A DNA stretch of 64,000 nt, taken from positions 65,956,231 through 66,020,230 of the forward strand of contig OY740768.1 of NCBI GenBank assembly GCA_963513935.1, in the 5' to 3' direction. Each line of letters begins with the position of its first letter. The stretch's first letter is position 1. Both the position numbers and the translations under genes were made by a program. This document shows positions 41,465-54,087 of the stretch, piece after piece. Below the pieces are notes generated by a model. It was not told where the DNA came from and did not search any database. It saw nothing but the letters and a program-made list of their open reading frames with translations. The stretch comes from Aphrophora alni. Its lineage: Eukaryota > Arthropoda > Insecta > Hemiptera > Aphrophoridae.

Positions 41465-41572
41465 AGCATATTTCATCACTAGGACAAAAGTGAAGCTTTT
41501 CAATATAAGCTCAAGTTTAACCCATGAGCGAGGATCGAAGAGCTTCTTTTGGTCCTAGTGATGAACTATATT
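41465..41572. repeat. Short imperfect hairpin
   Basis: The left arm TTCATCACTAGGACAAAAG plus TGAAGC (41472-41496) pairs with the right arm (about 41540-41566), whose reverse complement reads TTCATCACTAGGACCAAAAG then AAGCTCTTC. The arms pair over about 27 bp with one bulge and enclose about 45 bp. The size suits a small stem-loop RNA precursor or a tiny MITE; neither is demonstrated. A related palindrome, TTTTAGGTCCTAGGACTAAAA-like, lies near 41776. Confidence 0.5.
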
Positions 41573-41999
41573 TTTCGTTATACTGCAAATAATATAAGTA
41601 AACAATTTCACTAAAATTAAAATATTATAAGCTATTTACCTTCAAATCGATGGTACAAGCTGTGTTAACGGTTATTTACAATTGAGAGTATCGGTTGTTT
41701 TTATAGATGATTTACAATCATTGATTAATTCCTATAAACGAAGTAACAGCTGATGACCTCGACCTCAGCTGATGTTTTTAGGTCCTAGGACTAAAAAGAA
41801 CAACTTTAGCATCTCAATGTATGTATTTAAAAACAGCTGTTTTTGAATCAGTATGACTAAAAACATTTTAATATGAAATTCGTTTCCTGTCATATCAGCA
41901 TATCAACTGAATGCTGTACTTTAGTTTCAAATCACTCAAAAAGAAAAAAAATTTAATTGTGTAATTTCAATATTACATTTTTGTGTGTTTTTCACTTGT

Positions 42000-44900
42000 T
42001 TAAGCCACTACTTATACAGTTTTCAGAATGATTTTGTCGAACGTGTTTTGTCTGTATCATTTTTGTCATGCATTACCGGTATCTCAAAAACTGTTCCGAT
42101 TTATTTTGAAGGTTGTGTGAGGTTCGTGTCCCAAAAAAATCATTTCATGAAATTTTGTATTTGAAATTCATAATATTAATGTATGTTTTAGCGCAGGAAA
42201 GAATTTTACATCTCATTTATATATATTTAGACCTGTATCTCTTAAAAATAAAAATTAAACCTAAAATTATTAACACCTGTGTTATTAACCAATGATGGTG
42301 AAACTGAGGCGTTTAAACTGCATGACAACGAGTGTTTTACTTACTCTTTGCCACATGAACCACATTTAGTTATTGCATACCTGTTATAATATATTAGAAT
42401 ATAAACATTAATGATTTTTAAAGCTTATTTAAATAAACGTTGTAAAGGAGGATATAAATAATTTTCTATAAATTTAGTCACCTATAAGACTGAAAAATTT
42501 ATATTTCTTATTTGTTGATAATAACAAATTATATTGATCAAACGCACTAAATGTATAACTTCAGAGATCAACTACTATAGGGATAGAGGTTTAGTTTCAA
42601 TTGATTTTTCATTTATTATATTTTTTACAATTTTATCTATCTAATATTTCGGAACTAATAGACATCTTTGTTGGCTTCATTCGTTACTGCTGTAATCTAA
42701 AAGGTATCGGTATTTTATTTTCAAATTTCAACTTTATACATCACCATAAATTTCAGTTAAAAGTGTATTTCATGAATCGACCCCTTTTCACTTCCTTTGT
42801 GTTTAGATTCCAACCCACTTTTACGCTCGTAAATAGGGTGTTTCGAATCGCTCGTTTACGGATTGTCCCTCTGGTCTTAGTTATTAATTTTCAGTTTACA
42901 AACATCACCCGAAATAGAATATAATATAAAAAGAAGCATTTTTTTCAACACTTTTTCTAATTTTGAATGTTGTATAGTGGATGGATCATGTTAATATAGT
43001 TTATTGATTCATTTGCCATCATTTCTGTTAAAAAAAGAATAATACGTTGTGTTTCAGATTCCGAAACACTCTGTTTATCAAGATTACACCATATAAACTA
43101 TGGTTTATTTGTTTATATGGAGTAGTTACAGGGTTACTCTGTTTGTAATGAGAGTTGATCCACTTTCTTTAAACGTAGCGTATTGTATTGTTTTTTACCC
43201 ACAAATATGTTCAAGTAAAACAATATTAATAGACGGAGCGGAGCGAGTTTCGCCTCTACATATGTTATTATGTTTGTTACGTAGTTACAGTCAAACAGGT
43301 TTAACATTCATCTGCAAAGTATTAAAATAAATATAATGGTGAGAACGTGGCATAAGAAATAGTCATACAAAAATACTTCAAATGAAAAATGAAATTTAAA
43401 CTCTTTTCTAAAACTTTTCCAGATGGGTTGTTTTATCAGACCGAAAATTAAAAACCACCCTCATTCATTTAATAACGTTATCGTTTATATAAATTTAAAA
43501 ATGTATAGTTTTATTATAAAAATATCAAATGAATTATTATTTAAAGGCGTAATTTATGTTATGTACAATGCTACTTGTTTTCTGAAATTTCCTCTAAAAC
43601 GTTTTATGTAGGGAGGACGTTTACGCTTCCGACAAATTTGGTCACCCGCCATCGAAGCCCACCAGTAGTGGAAGTAACCGTCCGTTTTTCAATTAAGACA
43701 GTCTACATTCCAAGTTTACATGTATTGATAATTTAAACATAGTATTTACTAACAATATATTCGCAATGAATGGTAAATTACATTCTCAATGCAAGGAACA
43801 AGCCATCATAAATTATTTATTTTTTATTATTTTTCTGTATGAGTGTCGTTTTGTTAAAGTGTACAGTATCTGTGCCATTATTTATTTACTATTATTTCTG
43901 TGTCTATTTTGGAAAGTTCCACGCTAAGTTGAACGATTTCAAGGAGCAAGGTTTAGTGTTAACAGAACCATTATTATAGTTAACGAGAATATTTACCTAC
44001 GTTAATACTATTTAATGCCTTCTTAGTTTTAGGAAGAAGTGATTATCCTCATGTTTTATGTCTGAAAAACTAGTACAACTTTTAGAATCAAAGTGTTCAT
44101 ACTGTCGGGTATATGTTCCAATGTAAGATAAGTTGCAATTACACTAACTCTTACTTAATGTTTCGACTTCTAGTACACTTGTGATCAAACTTGTTCTATT
44201 GCACAAATATTAACGATACTCCGTCACTTGAGACATCGGGTCATAAAAGAAAGGTTACTTTTAGCGTTGTAACTATTGCTTCCAATTAGAACACGTGTAT
44301 AGAAGTCTCGGACGGCTTCCAGTCAATGGCCCGTGCTTCGACACAGATAATTAGCACTTCCCCCCTGTCCCCGGGGGTCCCCTCTCACATTTATATGATA
44401 TATGACACACAGAACCTTTTAAATGGTATTTTAAGAGAAAATATTTCACACTCGTTTACGCTTCAGTACTTAAAACCTATATCTGTCTGGATTATTTACG
44501 TGGAAATGTACTCCCGGTCCTAACCCTTTCATCCTGGATCTTGGCGGGAGATCTGCTTAACGAAGATAGATTGTGAAAAGGGAGGCGAGGTTAACGAAAT
44601 TTGTGGGAAAATAATTTTGATATGAAATTTAGAGTTGAAGTTTAAGCAAATTTTTATTTGAATTATATTAATATTACAAATCTTTAAGAGAACATAACTT
44701 TTGTATTTATATTTCTGCTAGTATTAGTTGAGAAACATTTTATGAGTACAGTACCTTATTTATATCCTTGTTTGAGGAGTCAGCATCATACAAATTTTAC
44801 AAACAAATATTTAAATTTGAAACCTCATTCCATAAGAAGCATCTTTATGAATAGTAATTAATTAGTCTACCAAAAAATATTGTTAAAATAATAAATTAAC

Positions 44901-47900
44901 ATAATTTTTTTTTACAAAATTTTCAAGTTTACACAACTTATCTTAGCAAATCGTGTTAAAAAAAAAAGTAAATTAAAGCAATAAAATTAAAATATGATTC
45001 TTTTATTGTAAGCAAATATTTTCGATTTCACGAAAATTGCGTTGCCAATGTTTGTTTTTACATAAGTAGTCACACATTGAGTTAAAGAAGAAAAAGCTTT
45101 AGCATAATTTTTACTTGACGAATATTCCTGTCATTTCTTTTTAATGGTACGTTATAAGCGGGTTTTTCCTCAATAAGTTGTATTTGTCCATTGTTAACTT
45201 CGTCAACTTTTTCAACTACACTTATGAAATGTTCATTTGAGAATACGCAATCACGATTTAAAGTTTCACGTCACAGTCGTTTTTTTAAGGATAACATTTT
45301 ACGGCAATCAGAAAATACACCAATTAAAGTACTTCTGGTATCTTTTAATGTAATCTATTCCTCAAACTGTATCATCAAAAAAGATTAACAAATTTTTATT
45401 TTAAATGCGTTTTTTTAATGGAACATTTATTAAACGTTGGACAAAACAGAAATCCTTACAAGTCTACTAAATTAACTATCTTCTACAGAAACACTTATAG
45501 CTGGAGGGCTTTAGGGGGAGAGGGGGAATACGGATCCCACTTTCACGATAATTGTGACGTAAAATCTACGGTTCCTTTGTGAAGTATCGGCCCACAAATT
45601 GCCGAGTACGTTTCTTTGAATTGGGGTGGGATATTGAGGGGCTGTTACGTTGCTACTGTAGTCGATCAACAATTTTATTGAACCGATCAAACTCTTACTC
45701 TTAGGTGAAGAGGGGTCGAATTCATGACATGTTTAGTTTTAACACGAGATATTCACTCGTGCCAACGTTCCGAAGATAAATATTATTTACCAACTTTGTT
45801 CACAGCTTGTTAGGCATTTTTATATTATCCGTAGGGGTTATTCGTAATGATTGATTATCCATCATGTGTAATAAAACATTTATTGCCAACTTGCAGACTT
45901 CATAACTGTAAAAGGAACCCGAGGTTAGTGACTTTAGAGTTTAATATTGCATATAGAGTTGAGTTAAAATGCGGCTTTATGGTACGTATAAAATATTTAG
46001 GCATAAATTATTTCTGTAAAGCACTACAGTTGCTTTTATAGTTTATTATTTGTCAAAATTACTTCTCTCTTTTTTCGGTTCTGGGACAAATATTATAATT
46101 TATTATTTTGTCAAAACATTTTTTCTTTTTATTGAAAAATTCAGAAATTTGTTAATGATGTATAATGTTTTGGAGTTAAAAAAGAAAATACTTAATAGAA
46201 AAATTAAATAAATTTAAACATGTATTTAAGTTGGGGTTTTTCATTATTTTTGTTTATTGTCCATGGCTAATCAGAAGGAAAATTAAGTACATATTTAGCC
46301 ATACACTTAAAACATATAGAAAAAATCATGCTCAGAAAGTTAAGAAAGAAAATATGCTTTGAAAAATTATAAAGAGATTCATTTAACGTGAAGTTAAAAT
46401 ATATCACATTAATGTAAAAATATACCATAATTAAAAGTTTTATTTTAACAAGTGCCTTAATTATGGCTATTTTAACAACACAAAATTAAAAAACCGACCG
46501 TGCAGGTTGGAATAAACTGAATTGTAAATTTGTTGTAAATAATACTTTTGATGAACTCACCAAAACTACTGTTGAATGCAATGATCATTGTGCGCTTACG
46601 ATTTTGTAAAGTTGTCGTACACACTTCAAATTTGTAAAAGAACTTGGTAATTTTTTTCTTGGATCTGTTTTAAAATAAATCTCTAAAAGAACCAATGAGT
46701 ACATAGAATGTTTGTTATACAACTGTAGCTCTTTCAACAACCCAAAAGCTGAACCAACTTTTATGAACTTTTCAATAATCATCTCCCTCTTGTGATCTAG
46801 TTTGAAATATGAGATCAATATTTAATTTTTTTGAATTTGACTTCAAATTAACGTTTGATTTTTGAATTTTTCCAATGAAATACGATCTTTTTTAATTTAG
46901 TTTAACAACTAATATTTAAATTTAATAACAATAGTCTAGAATTAATTTTAAGAATTGTCCAGAATCTTTAAAATGCATAACGGTATCACAATGTTTATAT
47001 TTATGAAACTCCATGCTGTACAACTTTTTAAGCACGTCAATATAATTTTGTCACTGATTATGGTGAAAATTAAGCTAAAATTTAAATTTTAAAATGTCAT
47101 CATAGATTTGTTAAAACATATTTGCTACAAAACCTGTGTATGGTGTTTTGGAATGTTCGAAATTGCAACTCTATAAAGCAGTGTCAACCTATAATTATGA
47201 AAAATAAATATTCTAAAAATGTATCTAAACAGCGTCAAACTAGGTTTCACTAGTTACCACTCTCTCTTAGACGAAAAAAAGTTTTAAATGCTAGCTTAAA
47301 CTGTCTAAGAAAATCCCTTCTGGTAAAACTACAAAATGGCTTGTTTATTTAAAATGTAGTTAGACCATGTACCCACGTTCATTACTGTTCTACAAATAAG
47401 AAAAATAAAACGATAATCATGACTACAATTTGTTCTTGATTTTTAATAAGCTGATTACGATTTCAATATGTCCAACTAAAGAGTAAATTTCTTTAAATGT
47501 CCGTAGCAGTAATTTAATAAATGCACTCTGTATGAGGAAGTAAGGCTGGAATGGTTCATAAACAATAAACTCTAAATCAGTAGAGTATCTACACAAACAG
47601 ACCACTTACACCGAAGACTTTCTACACACCATATGATCTTACTTTACTGTCTGTTTGTCTTGTCCACCTAGTGTAAATGGTCTTACACTCTTTTATTTTC
47701 TAAAAAAGAAATGGATTGTTGCGTTTCTTCTACAAGGAAAGAGAAATGGGATATCCACGTGTCCGAGCTGCAACCAGTTGTCGAGACGATCCAAACTCGG
47801 AGCATCCAGTTCATATTAGGTCAGGACTGTCTTCCAATGGACTGCTTCGGAGACCGGCTTCTTTTAATCATGTTCTTACATAATGTAAACAATACACTTG

Positions 47901-48300
47901 CTCATTTACAACACGTACTTGAAATTACTAAAGGTAGTGTAAACTTATGTGCGTTGTCTTGAACGATACTGATTCTATGTGTTGTATACATAGAGTTAGA
48001 CCTTTATCTATTAGATAATAGGCTACAGTTTAATTGTTTAGTTTCTATGTGACTAATCTGTTAACTAGATCTAATGGAGATTTCTAACAATAATGACTCG
48101 ATATTTTATAACATTTACTAAATACTCAACTTCCAGCTGATTACACTGACATTATAGAAAGAACATTTCTCTTTGTGTGTTTTGTGAATCCGCAAGTTTG
48201 CTGACCACAATTTTGGTAGTGCAGAAAGATACAAGCTACAAAAAATGATCTATTATAGATTCATATTGGACAAATTTTAAAAACTCCTTGGCACAACAGC
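42000..48300. other. Intron-like stretch, no gene seen
   Basis: Several frames of 60-107 codons occur (such as 42601-42924 + and 47711-47962 +). None shows a domain, signal or family resemblance I can support. The segment 45500-45720 is GC-richer than its surroundings (GGGGGAGAGGGGGAATACGG region) and could be a regulatory segment or old repeat, unassigned. Confidence 0.45.
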
Positions 48301-48360
48301 CCTTGAAGAGCTTAGACCTTCTCGATAATTCTTAATGTTAGGCAGTGTTTGGTTAACTCA

Positions 48361-48480
48361 TCGAAATTACCGTCGCCGATGTTCTAGCATTGTCAATTAA
48401 AGTTCGCCACTAATTGTAGGTTCCCAATTTAATGCAACAATGGTGGGTCATCACCGTAAATGGTGAGCTCCTAGCTCAAC
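48361..48480 (+). repeat. Dispersed repeat, copy A (partner near 52931)
   Basis: AAATTACCGTCGCCGATGTT, CTAGCATTGTCAA and TTCCCAATTTAATGC in order, followed by GTAAATGGTGAGCTCC. The same blocks recur in the same order near 52931-53040. The upstream segment GGCACAACAGCCCTTGAAGAG (48290-48310) resembles arthropod SINE-type consensus sequence, which is inference. Confidence 0.5.
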
Positions 48481-49058
48481 CTTAACCAAAATAGGTTTTA
48501 AATAACCGCCATTTTGAAATTTTTCAACAATTCTTTTCATAATCAGCGATAGCAAAGCCAACCTTACATGGTCAATTTTTTACAATCCACCAAATTACCA
48601 ACTACTACTTAATTACCAACCTACTTTCTTTTAAGTTAGTTACTAACAGCTCACTTTTTTTTATCGTAAAAACACCGTTTGAGCATCATTTAATACAAAT
48701 TATTTAAAGCTGCACAAATGGTACTATTGTTATACTTACAGCTAAAAGTTACCATTTTCAAAATTTACTAGCCCATTGTTATGTATGGTTAATGATGGTG
48801 TAACTATTCATAAAAGCGTGCCTGCGTACAAAATTTGATCAATATCGGACCGAAAGAGTTTTTCCTAATTAATGTATATATAAATCTACAGTGATTCTAA
48901 ATTTATACTAAAATTACTACTACAGTATACCTTGGTTAATATTTCATAGGATCGGGTGTAGGCGTTTCCATGAGGATGTAATAATTTTAACTATATAGAA
49001 AAAATGCACTTGTAACTTTTTTTTTACTTGTAACTTCGAAATTAAATTAATTTACGAA

Positions 49059-49093
49059 ATATATATATATATATATTTATTTATTTATTTATA
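49059..49093 (+). repeat. (AT)n / (TTTA)n simple repeat
   Basis: About nine AT steps followed by TTTATTTATTTATTTAT. A low-complexity stretch. Confidence 0.85.
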
Positions 49094-50464
49094 TGTATAA
49101 CCCATAAAGCAAATCAACTGTGAAGACACTCTGCTTTACCTGACCCTACTGTAAGCCTTACTTTGACAATAGACAACTTAGTATACAACACTGAACATCT
49201 AATCGCCTCACACTTTCTGTCTTTTCTGCTGCGTTTTAACAATATAGCAAAAAGTGTGGCATCCTAAATTTTATAAACTCCTTCCGAAAATCAGAAAATT
49301 TCTCCGTCATTTTGAATTTGTGACTACCATGAGAACAAAATATTTCAATTTCTCAAAATCTGTTCTAGATATTTTAAACACCCCCCCCCCCCAATATAGT
49401 TCCAAACAAACGTATCGTTCATTAGCCCTACAAAATTTAAAGTCGTCTGCAAGTTTTATGGAAAATACGAAAAAACTTTCATAGCGCTAAAAGTGGAAAG
49501 GAATCTTTTTGATATTTTAATATTACTGTAATTTTCATTACATATGTTTTTGTACGTTGGTTATTTCAATGATAAACACACATTTTAAACAAAATTTGAT
49601 TGACTATGCTTTACCCAATTTAGAAATATAACTAGTATTCGAAAATGACTAATTAGTGTTCAAATTACTTCCGAACGATAACTTTCATCCTAGAACTTTT
49701 AAGATATTAACCAATAAGTTAGTTTATCTAGACTTTTGTTTTGTGTGTGTATGGAAAAGAAATCTGTCCAATGTTTCTTTTCTTTTCTTATTTTCATAGA
49801 TAACATGACAGTATGGTAATATAATTACAATACAGTTGTAATACATTTTTGTCATAACCTTCTTGCATTTACTATTGGAACATAGCCAACAGTTAAGTGG
49901 CCACTATCTTAAATAGGCTCGAAAGGCAACTTCAAAATATTATACTATTATACGTTTAAAATGAGAGATGGCGTGTCATAATATGTAAATTTCTTCATTT
50001 TAACAATTTTATTTTCAAGGAAGTTATATTGTCTTACTAATTTATCTAATTGTTTTTAATGTTAGTATTGTAAAATTATTTTTCACATATGTATTGCTTT
50101 TGCTGTACTAAGTGGGAGGGTATTAGCAGTTTAAATGGATGAACGCTCACAACTCGGGTCCAATCTCGACTTTTTCTATCCGAGAAATGTTCAACTACTC
50201 ATCCATCTAACCACTGACAGCCAACACATTCGGAAGACAGGTAGCTATTATAGTCTGTGTTTAAACTGTTCGCTAAATACTCTCAGCCCTAAATCCATCA
50301 TTCCGTCTGCCCCACACACACAGAGGCCCAAGAGTTTAAGATATGATGTTAACTGTTTTTAGAAATTTATTATTATATCCGTACCTTAGTTGACGGCTTT
50401 TAAGTCTACGTTTTGCGCATATTAGTACTTGAATTGAAAAAGTACAAAAAAAACCGTAATCTTG

Positions 50465-50580
50465 AATTATAGTTTACCATTGTAGCTCATGTATCAATGA
50501 GGATCGCGACTTTGTCGTTGAAACGCGATTGATTAAGTAAACGTAATTTTTGTGAGAGCTTGTGTTCGAGTTTTATTCCA
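50465..50580 (-). repeat. Dispersed repeat, copy B (inverted partner of 5922-6036)
   Basis: Read on the minus strand it carries ACTCGAACACAAGCTCTC, AAAAATTACGTTTACTTAATC, CGTTTCAACGACAAAGTCGC and GATCC, then AGCTACAAT and AAACTATAA, collinear with 5922-6036. Confidence 0.7.
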
Positions 50581-51156
50581 TCTAATATTATCTCACAAGT
50601 CAAGCTCAATATTTATTTATACGTAATCTTAAAGATTGTGAAAATAATTATTACGACGTTATTAGCATAGTGCTTTTACTTACCCTTTTCATAAGTAATA
50701 TCCTTGTGTAAATGAATATTTATTTACTTATTTCATGGCCTTTAATTTTTAGTTTTACGGTTTTTACTTATAATTAAACTGTAAAACCTGTACTAGCGAA
50801 TTAAGTACAAAAGTTTTTAAAATGATATCAAATGAGGAGTCAAAACGAAGTGGCAAATGTGTAATTTAAACGCATGTAATTTTGACTGTATCACAAAATA
50901 TTTCAATACATAATTAAATAACTTATATAAATTTCAATAGTTGCTTAGTCATCCGATGTTCAATAGATAAAATCGAAGTACTTCGTTAAACTGGCTGGTT
51001 AAAAGTATTCGTAGGCCTATGGAACGGATACAAACTTTATTTGGTCTCAACTCGATATGACGAAATTTGAGGGGAAAAGTAGTGGGGAGGGGTGACACTT
51101 TTTATTCATCATGTATAATCCACCGTGAATTTAAGGGCAAGTACTAAAGTTAGTGT

Positions 51157-51159
<3 letters not shown>

Positions 51160-51199
<40 letters not shown>
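51160..51199 (+). repeat. (TA)n microsatellite
   Basis: About 20 TA units, perfect. Confidence 0.95.
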
Positions 51200-51205
<6 letters not shown>

Positions 51206-52930
51206 GCACTTTCAATATTTAAACTTAAATGGTATTTTAGAATTATTGCAGGTCTAGAACCAAGGTATTACCGTGTATTTAAGAGCCATCTATTTTAACT
51301 TATTACAAATTATAGGTTTAATTTTAAATTACATGATATATATTTTTATGTATTAAATTATAGGAGTATTTCAATTTTTATTTTAAATAGTGATTTAATA
51401 ATTCGTATAGAAATTATAAAAAATGTTTTTCTAGTAGAGAATGTGTTAAACTATTTTAACTTCTAAACATTTTGTGTCTAATGTACGAGTATGTTATTAT
51501 AACATGTGCTATTATAGTTGTTCAAAGATGTTTCAATAAATAAATACACAAATTAATTAAATTAACTACAATTAAATTGATTATAAATTCTCCCATAGTT
51601 GAATAAAGATAAAAAGAGACAAATAGACATAGTAGTCCATAATATTCAATTCTGTAAAAAGAAAAAAAAAAGGCATATAATGTAATTTTAATATACAAAT
51701 TAGTTGATAAAAGTTTTTTGTGTCAATTGTTGCAAAGATCGTCAATTTATGGGGACGAGGCCAATGAAAACGGACAAAATTGATTCCAATTTATCTTTAA
51801 TTAGGAACAAAAATAAAATTGATTAAACAAAAAAGTAATGATAATAAAACCTTCACAGCCTACTAAATTATTAGTCTATTACGTATAGATTTCGTGAGCC
51901 AGTCCACGTCAAATATTTGCATTGTCAAAAAGCTATCTGTGTAGTGAAATAATTTCTCCCCCCTCCCACCTCGCCAGTTCTGTGTTGACTTTAGCCAATG
52001 AAGCTTGGACCTAATTGTTGAAGAGGAGCTAATATTGGTCCAATACTCTGTGTGCAGAGTTGTCATCAATATTTTACAAGTTGCTTCGCTCACGATACGA
52101 CACTTTTCGTCTAATATGTCAGGATTGAAATAACGTTACAATCAGGTAGAGCAGTTTATATTGTCTCTCTAGTGTCTATGGGAGGATTTCAGTTTAATCC
52201 TGGTATAGGATCAAGCTGGACTTTGAATTGTCTCTAATCCATTGGATTACTGTCAAGCAGAGATGTGCACAAACAATGGATGTTGTGGAAACATATATCT
52301 TCTTTTTTAAGTTTAATTGTGAATAGTTTTAGACATTGACAGTTCTGTAATTACTTATCAACTTCAAATAGAAGTTGCATTCGTTTTTTTTTATCTTGTC
52401 ACTTTTTCCACTATTCACGTATCACTATTTCATTATTTAATAAAATAGCCTATCCTACACTTTTAATTAAAACGAACGTGATGTCTGACCAATTTTAATT
52501 TAAAAATAAAATATAAAGATAAAGTAAACATTGTAACTCATACGATTCTAAACACTAAACTAAAATATAATATTAGTTGACCGTGAACAAATCTATCCAA
52601 GAAATGTTGTAAGATTGAAATTTGAACGCCTATTTTTGTCTAATAAGCTATTTCATTTTATTCAAGACTTGCGGTTTGATGAAACGTCTATGTTTTGTCA
52701 GAGTTTGTTCAATTTTGATCCAAAATATTGTTTTTAATATCTTGTACTAGTTCGGTAAAAACAAGCTGTTACTTATCAGTTTTTTCTCTTATGTTTACAG
52801 TAATTTAATTTATAAAATTTTATCAAAATCTACAAATTTAAAGAACTAAAATTTAACTCTGTAGCACAAGAGACCTTCAATAGAGAGTAGCCCTGCTAGA
52901 CAGCTGTTTAGTTAGATAGTGTGGTAGCAC

Positions 52931-53040
52931 ATAAAATTCCCGTCGCCGTTGTTCTAGCATTCTCAACCAGAGTTTGTACATTTCCCAATTATCTTCACGC
53001 AGGGTGAAGACTGTAAATGTTGGAGCTTTTCTCATGAAGC
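52931..53040 (+). repeat. Dispersed repeat, copy B (partner near 48361)
   Basis: AAATTCCCGTCGCCGTTGTT, CTAGCATTCTCAACCAGAGTT, TTCCCAATTATC, AGGGTGAAGACTGTAAATG. The first 40 bp match 48364-48403 at about 85%; the rest is patchy. It ends shortly before a poly-G run (53141-53152). Confidence 0.5.
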
Positions 53041-53835
53041 GAGAGCGCTAACCATCATAGGCCAACCAGACAGAAAAAACCTGCGCATAACCGTCATCTC
53101 GAGAGTAGCTCGTCGAGCACGTATGTAGGGACCATGGTTGGGGGGGGGGGGGAATTGTTATATTTTTGCATAATATAAAGCGATATAAAACCTATAAAGT
53201 TATGTCTTTTTACGTCTTTTACTTTGTAAAATATTTAAATTTACTAATTGTAGTTGTCAGGAACATAAACGATACACATCATAGTTTTTTAGCGCTGTAG
53301 TAGGTTTGAAAAAGAAAATATTAAGCCATACGCAATGAAACAGCAGCCGGGTATATCTGGCCTAGCTTGGGCTCTCCCTCTACCACCACAGTTCAATCTG
53401 GCGGGACACAATCGGCGACGGTTCTTTTCTAAGCGGTACCTCTGTAGATATCGCATTAATTACTCTCAACAACATTCTTCATATTGAAATGTATTATCTG
53501 ATCTGGAACTCCTAAAGTAAAAAATCTGAAATTCAAATTTAAAGTACCAAATTTCTTAATAAATACTGTGATATGATGAAAATATTAGGGGGTTGGCGTA
53601 TGTGAAGTAGACTAGGGAAGACCACCAACGATTAGTGAAGGAACAGCTGACAGTTAATGACTATCCTTCCTAAAAATGTGAGGTTTATGTCACTACATAG
53701 TACGAGTTTTCTTGAACAATGGGAGAGCTGTGAGCTGCTGTAAAACTGTTGCGCATCCACTTAAAAGTATTTGAAATTTGCCCATCCTTAGCACCACTTT
53801 ATGTCTAATACGTTTATTTGTTATTACAACTTTTT

Positions 53836-54087
53836 CTTGTTTTTTTGTTTGTTAAAAATCGAACTATCTGACGGTCATTAATGTCTTAGAAAAAAGAAAA
53901 GAACATAAAATAGAGATCCATAGTCATCGAATACTCTAGTAGCGTTAGAGTCACAAACAATTAAGAGTTGGTCAAGAGAAACCTGATAGGAATGGTGAGA
54001 GATAAGGGACTAACTCAAGACTATAAGAAGAAAGATGTAGACCCAGCTAGGATAGCTCGAGATTTCCAGACTGGTACTCAATACAAC
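53836..54087 (+). repeat. Interspersed repeat family R250, copy 8
   Basis: Blocks: TTTGTTTGTTAAAAATCGAAC, AAAGAACATAAAATAGAGATCC, TCGAATACTCTAGTAGCG, AAGAGTTGGTCAAGAGAAACC, TCAAGACTATAAGAAG, GTAGACCCAGCTAGGA, and GACTGGTACTCA. It keeps an open forward frame (53968-54180) that aligns with the frame of copy 4: L-V-K-R-x-L-I-G, then L-T-Q-D-Y. Confidence 0.75.

Noticed and set aside
47711..47962. 83-codon frame as a gene
   Set aside because: It has a plausible amino-acid mix but no recognised domain, no splice structure and no supporting context.
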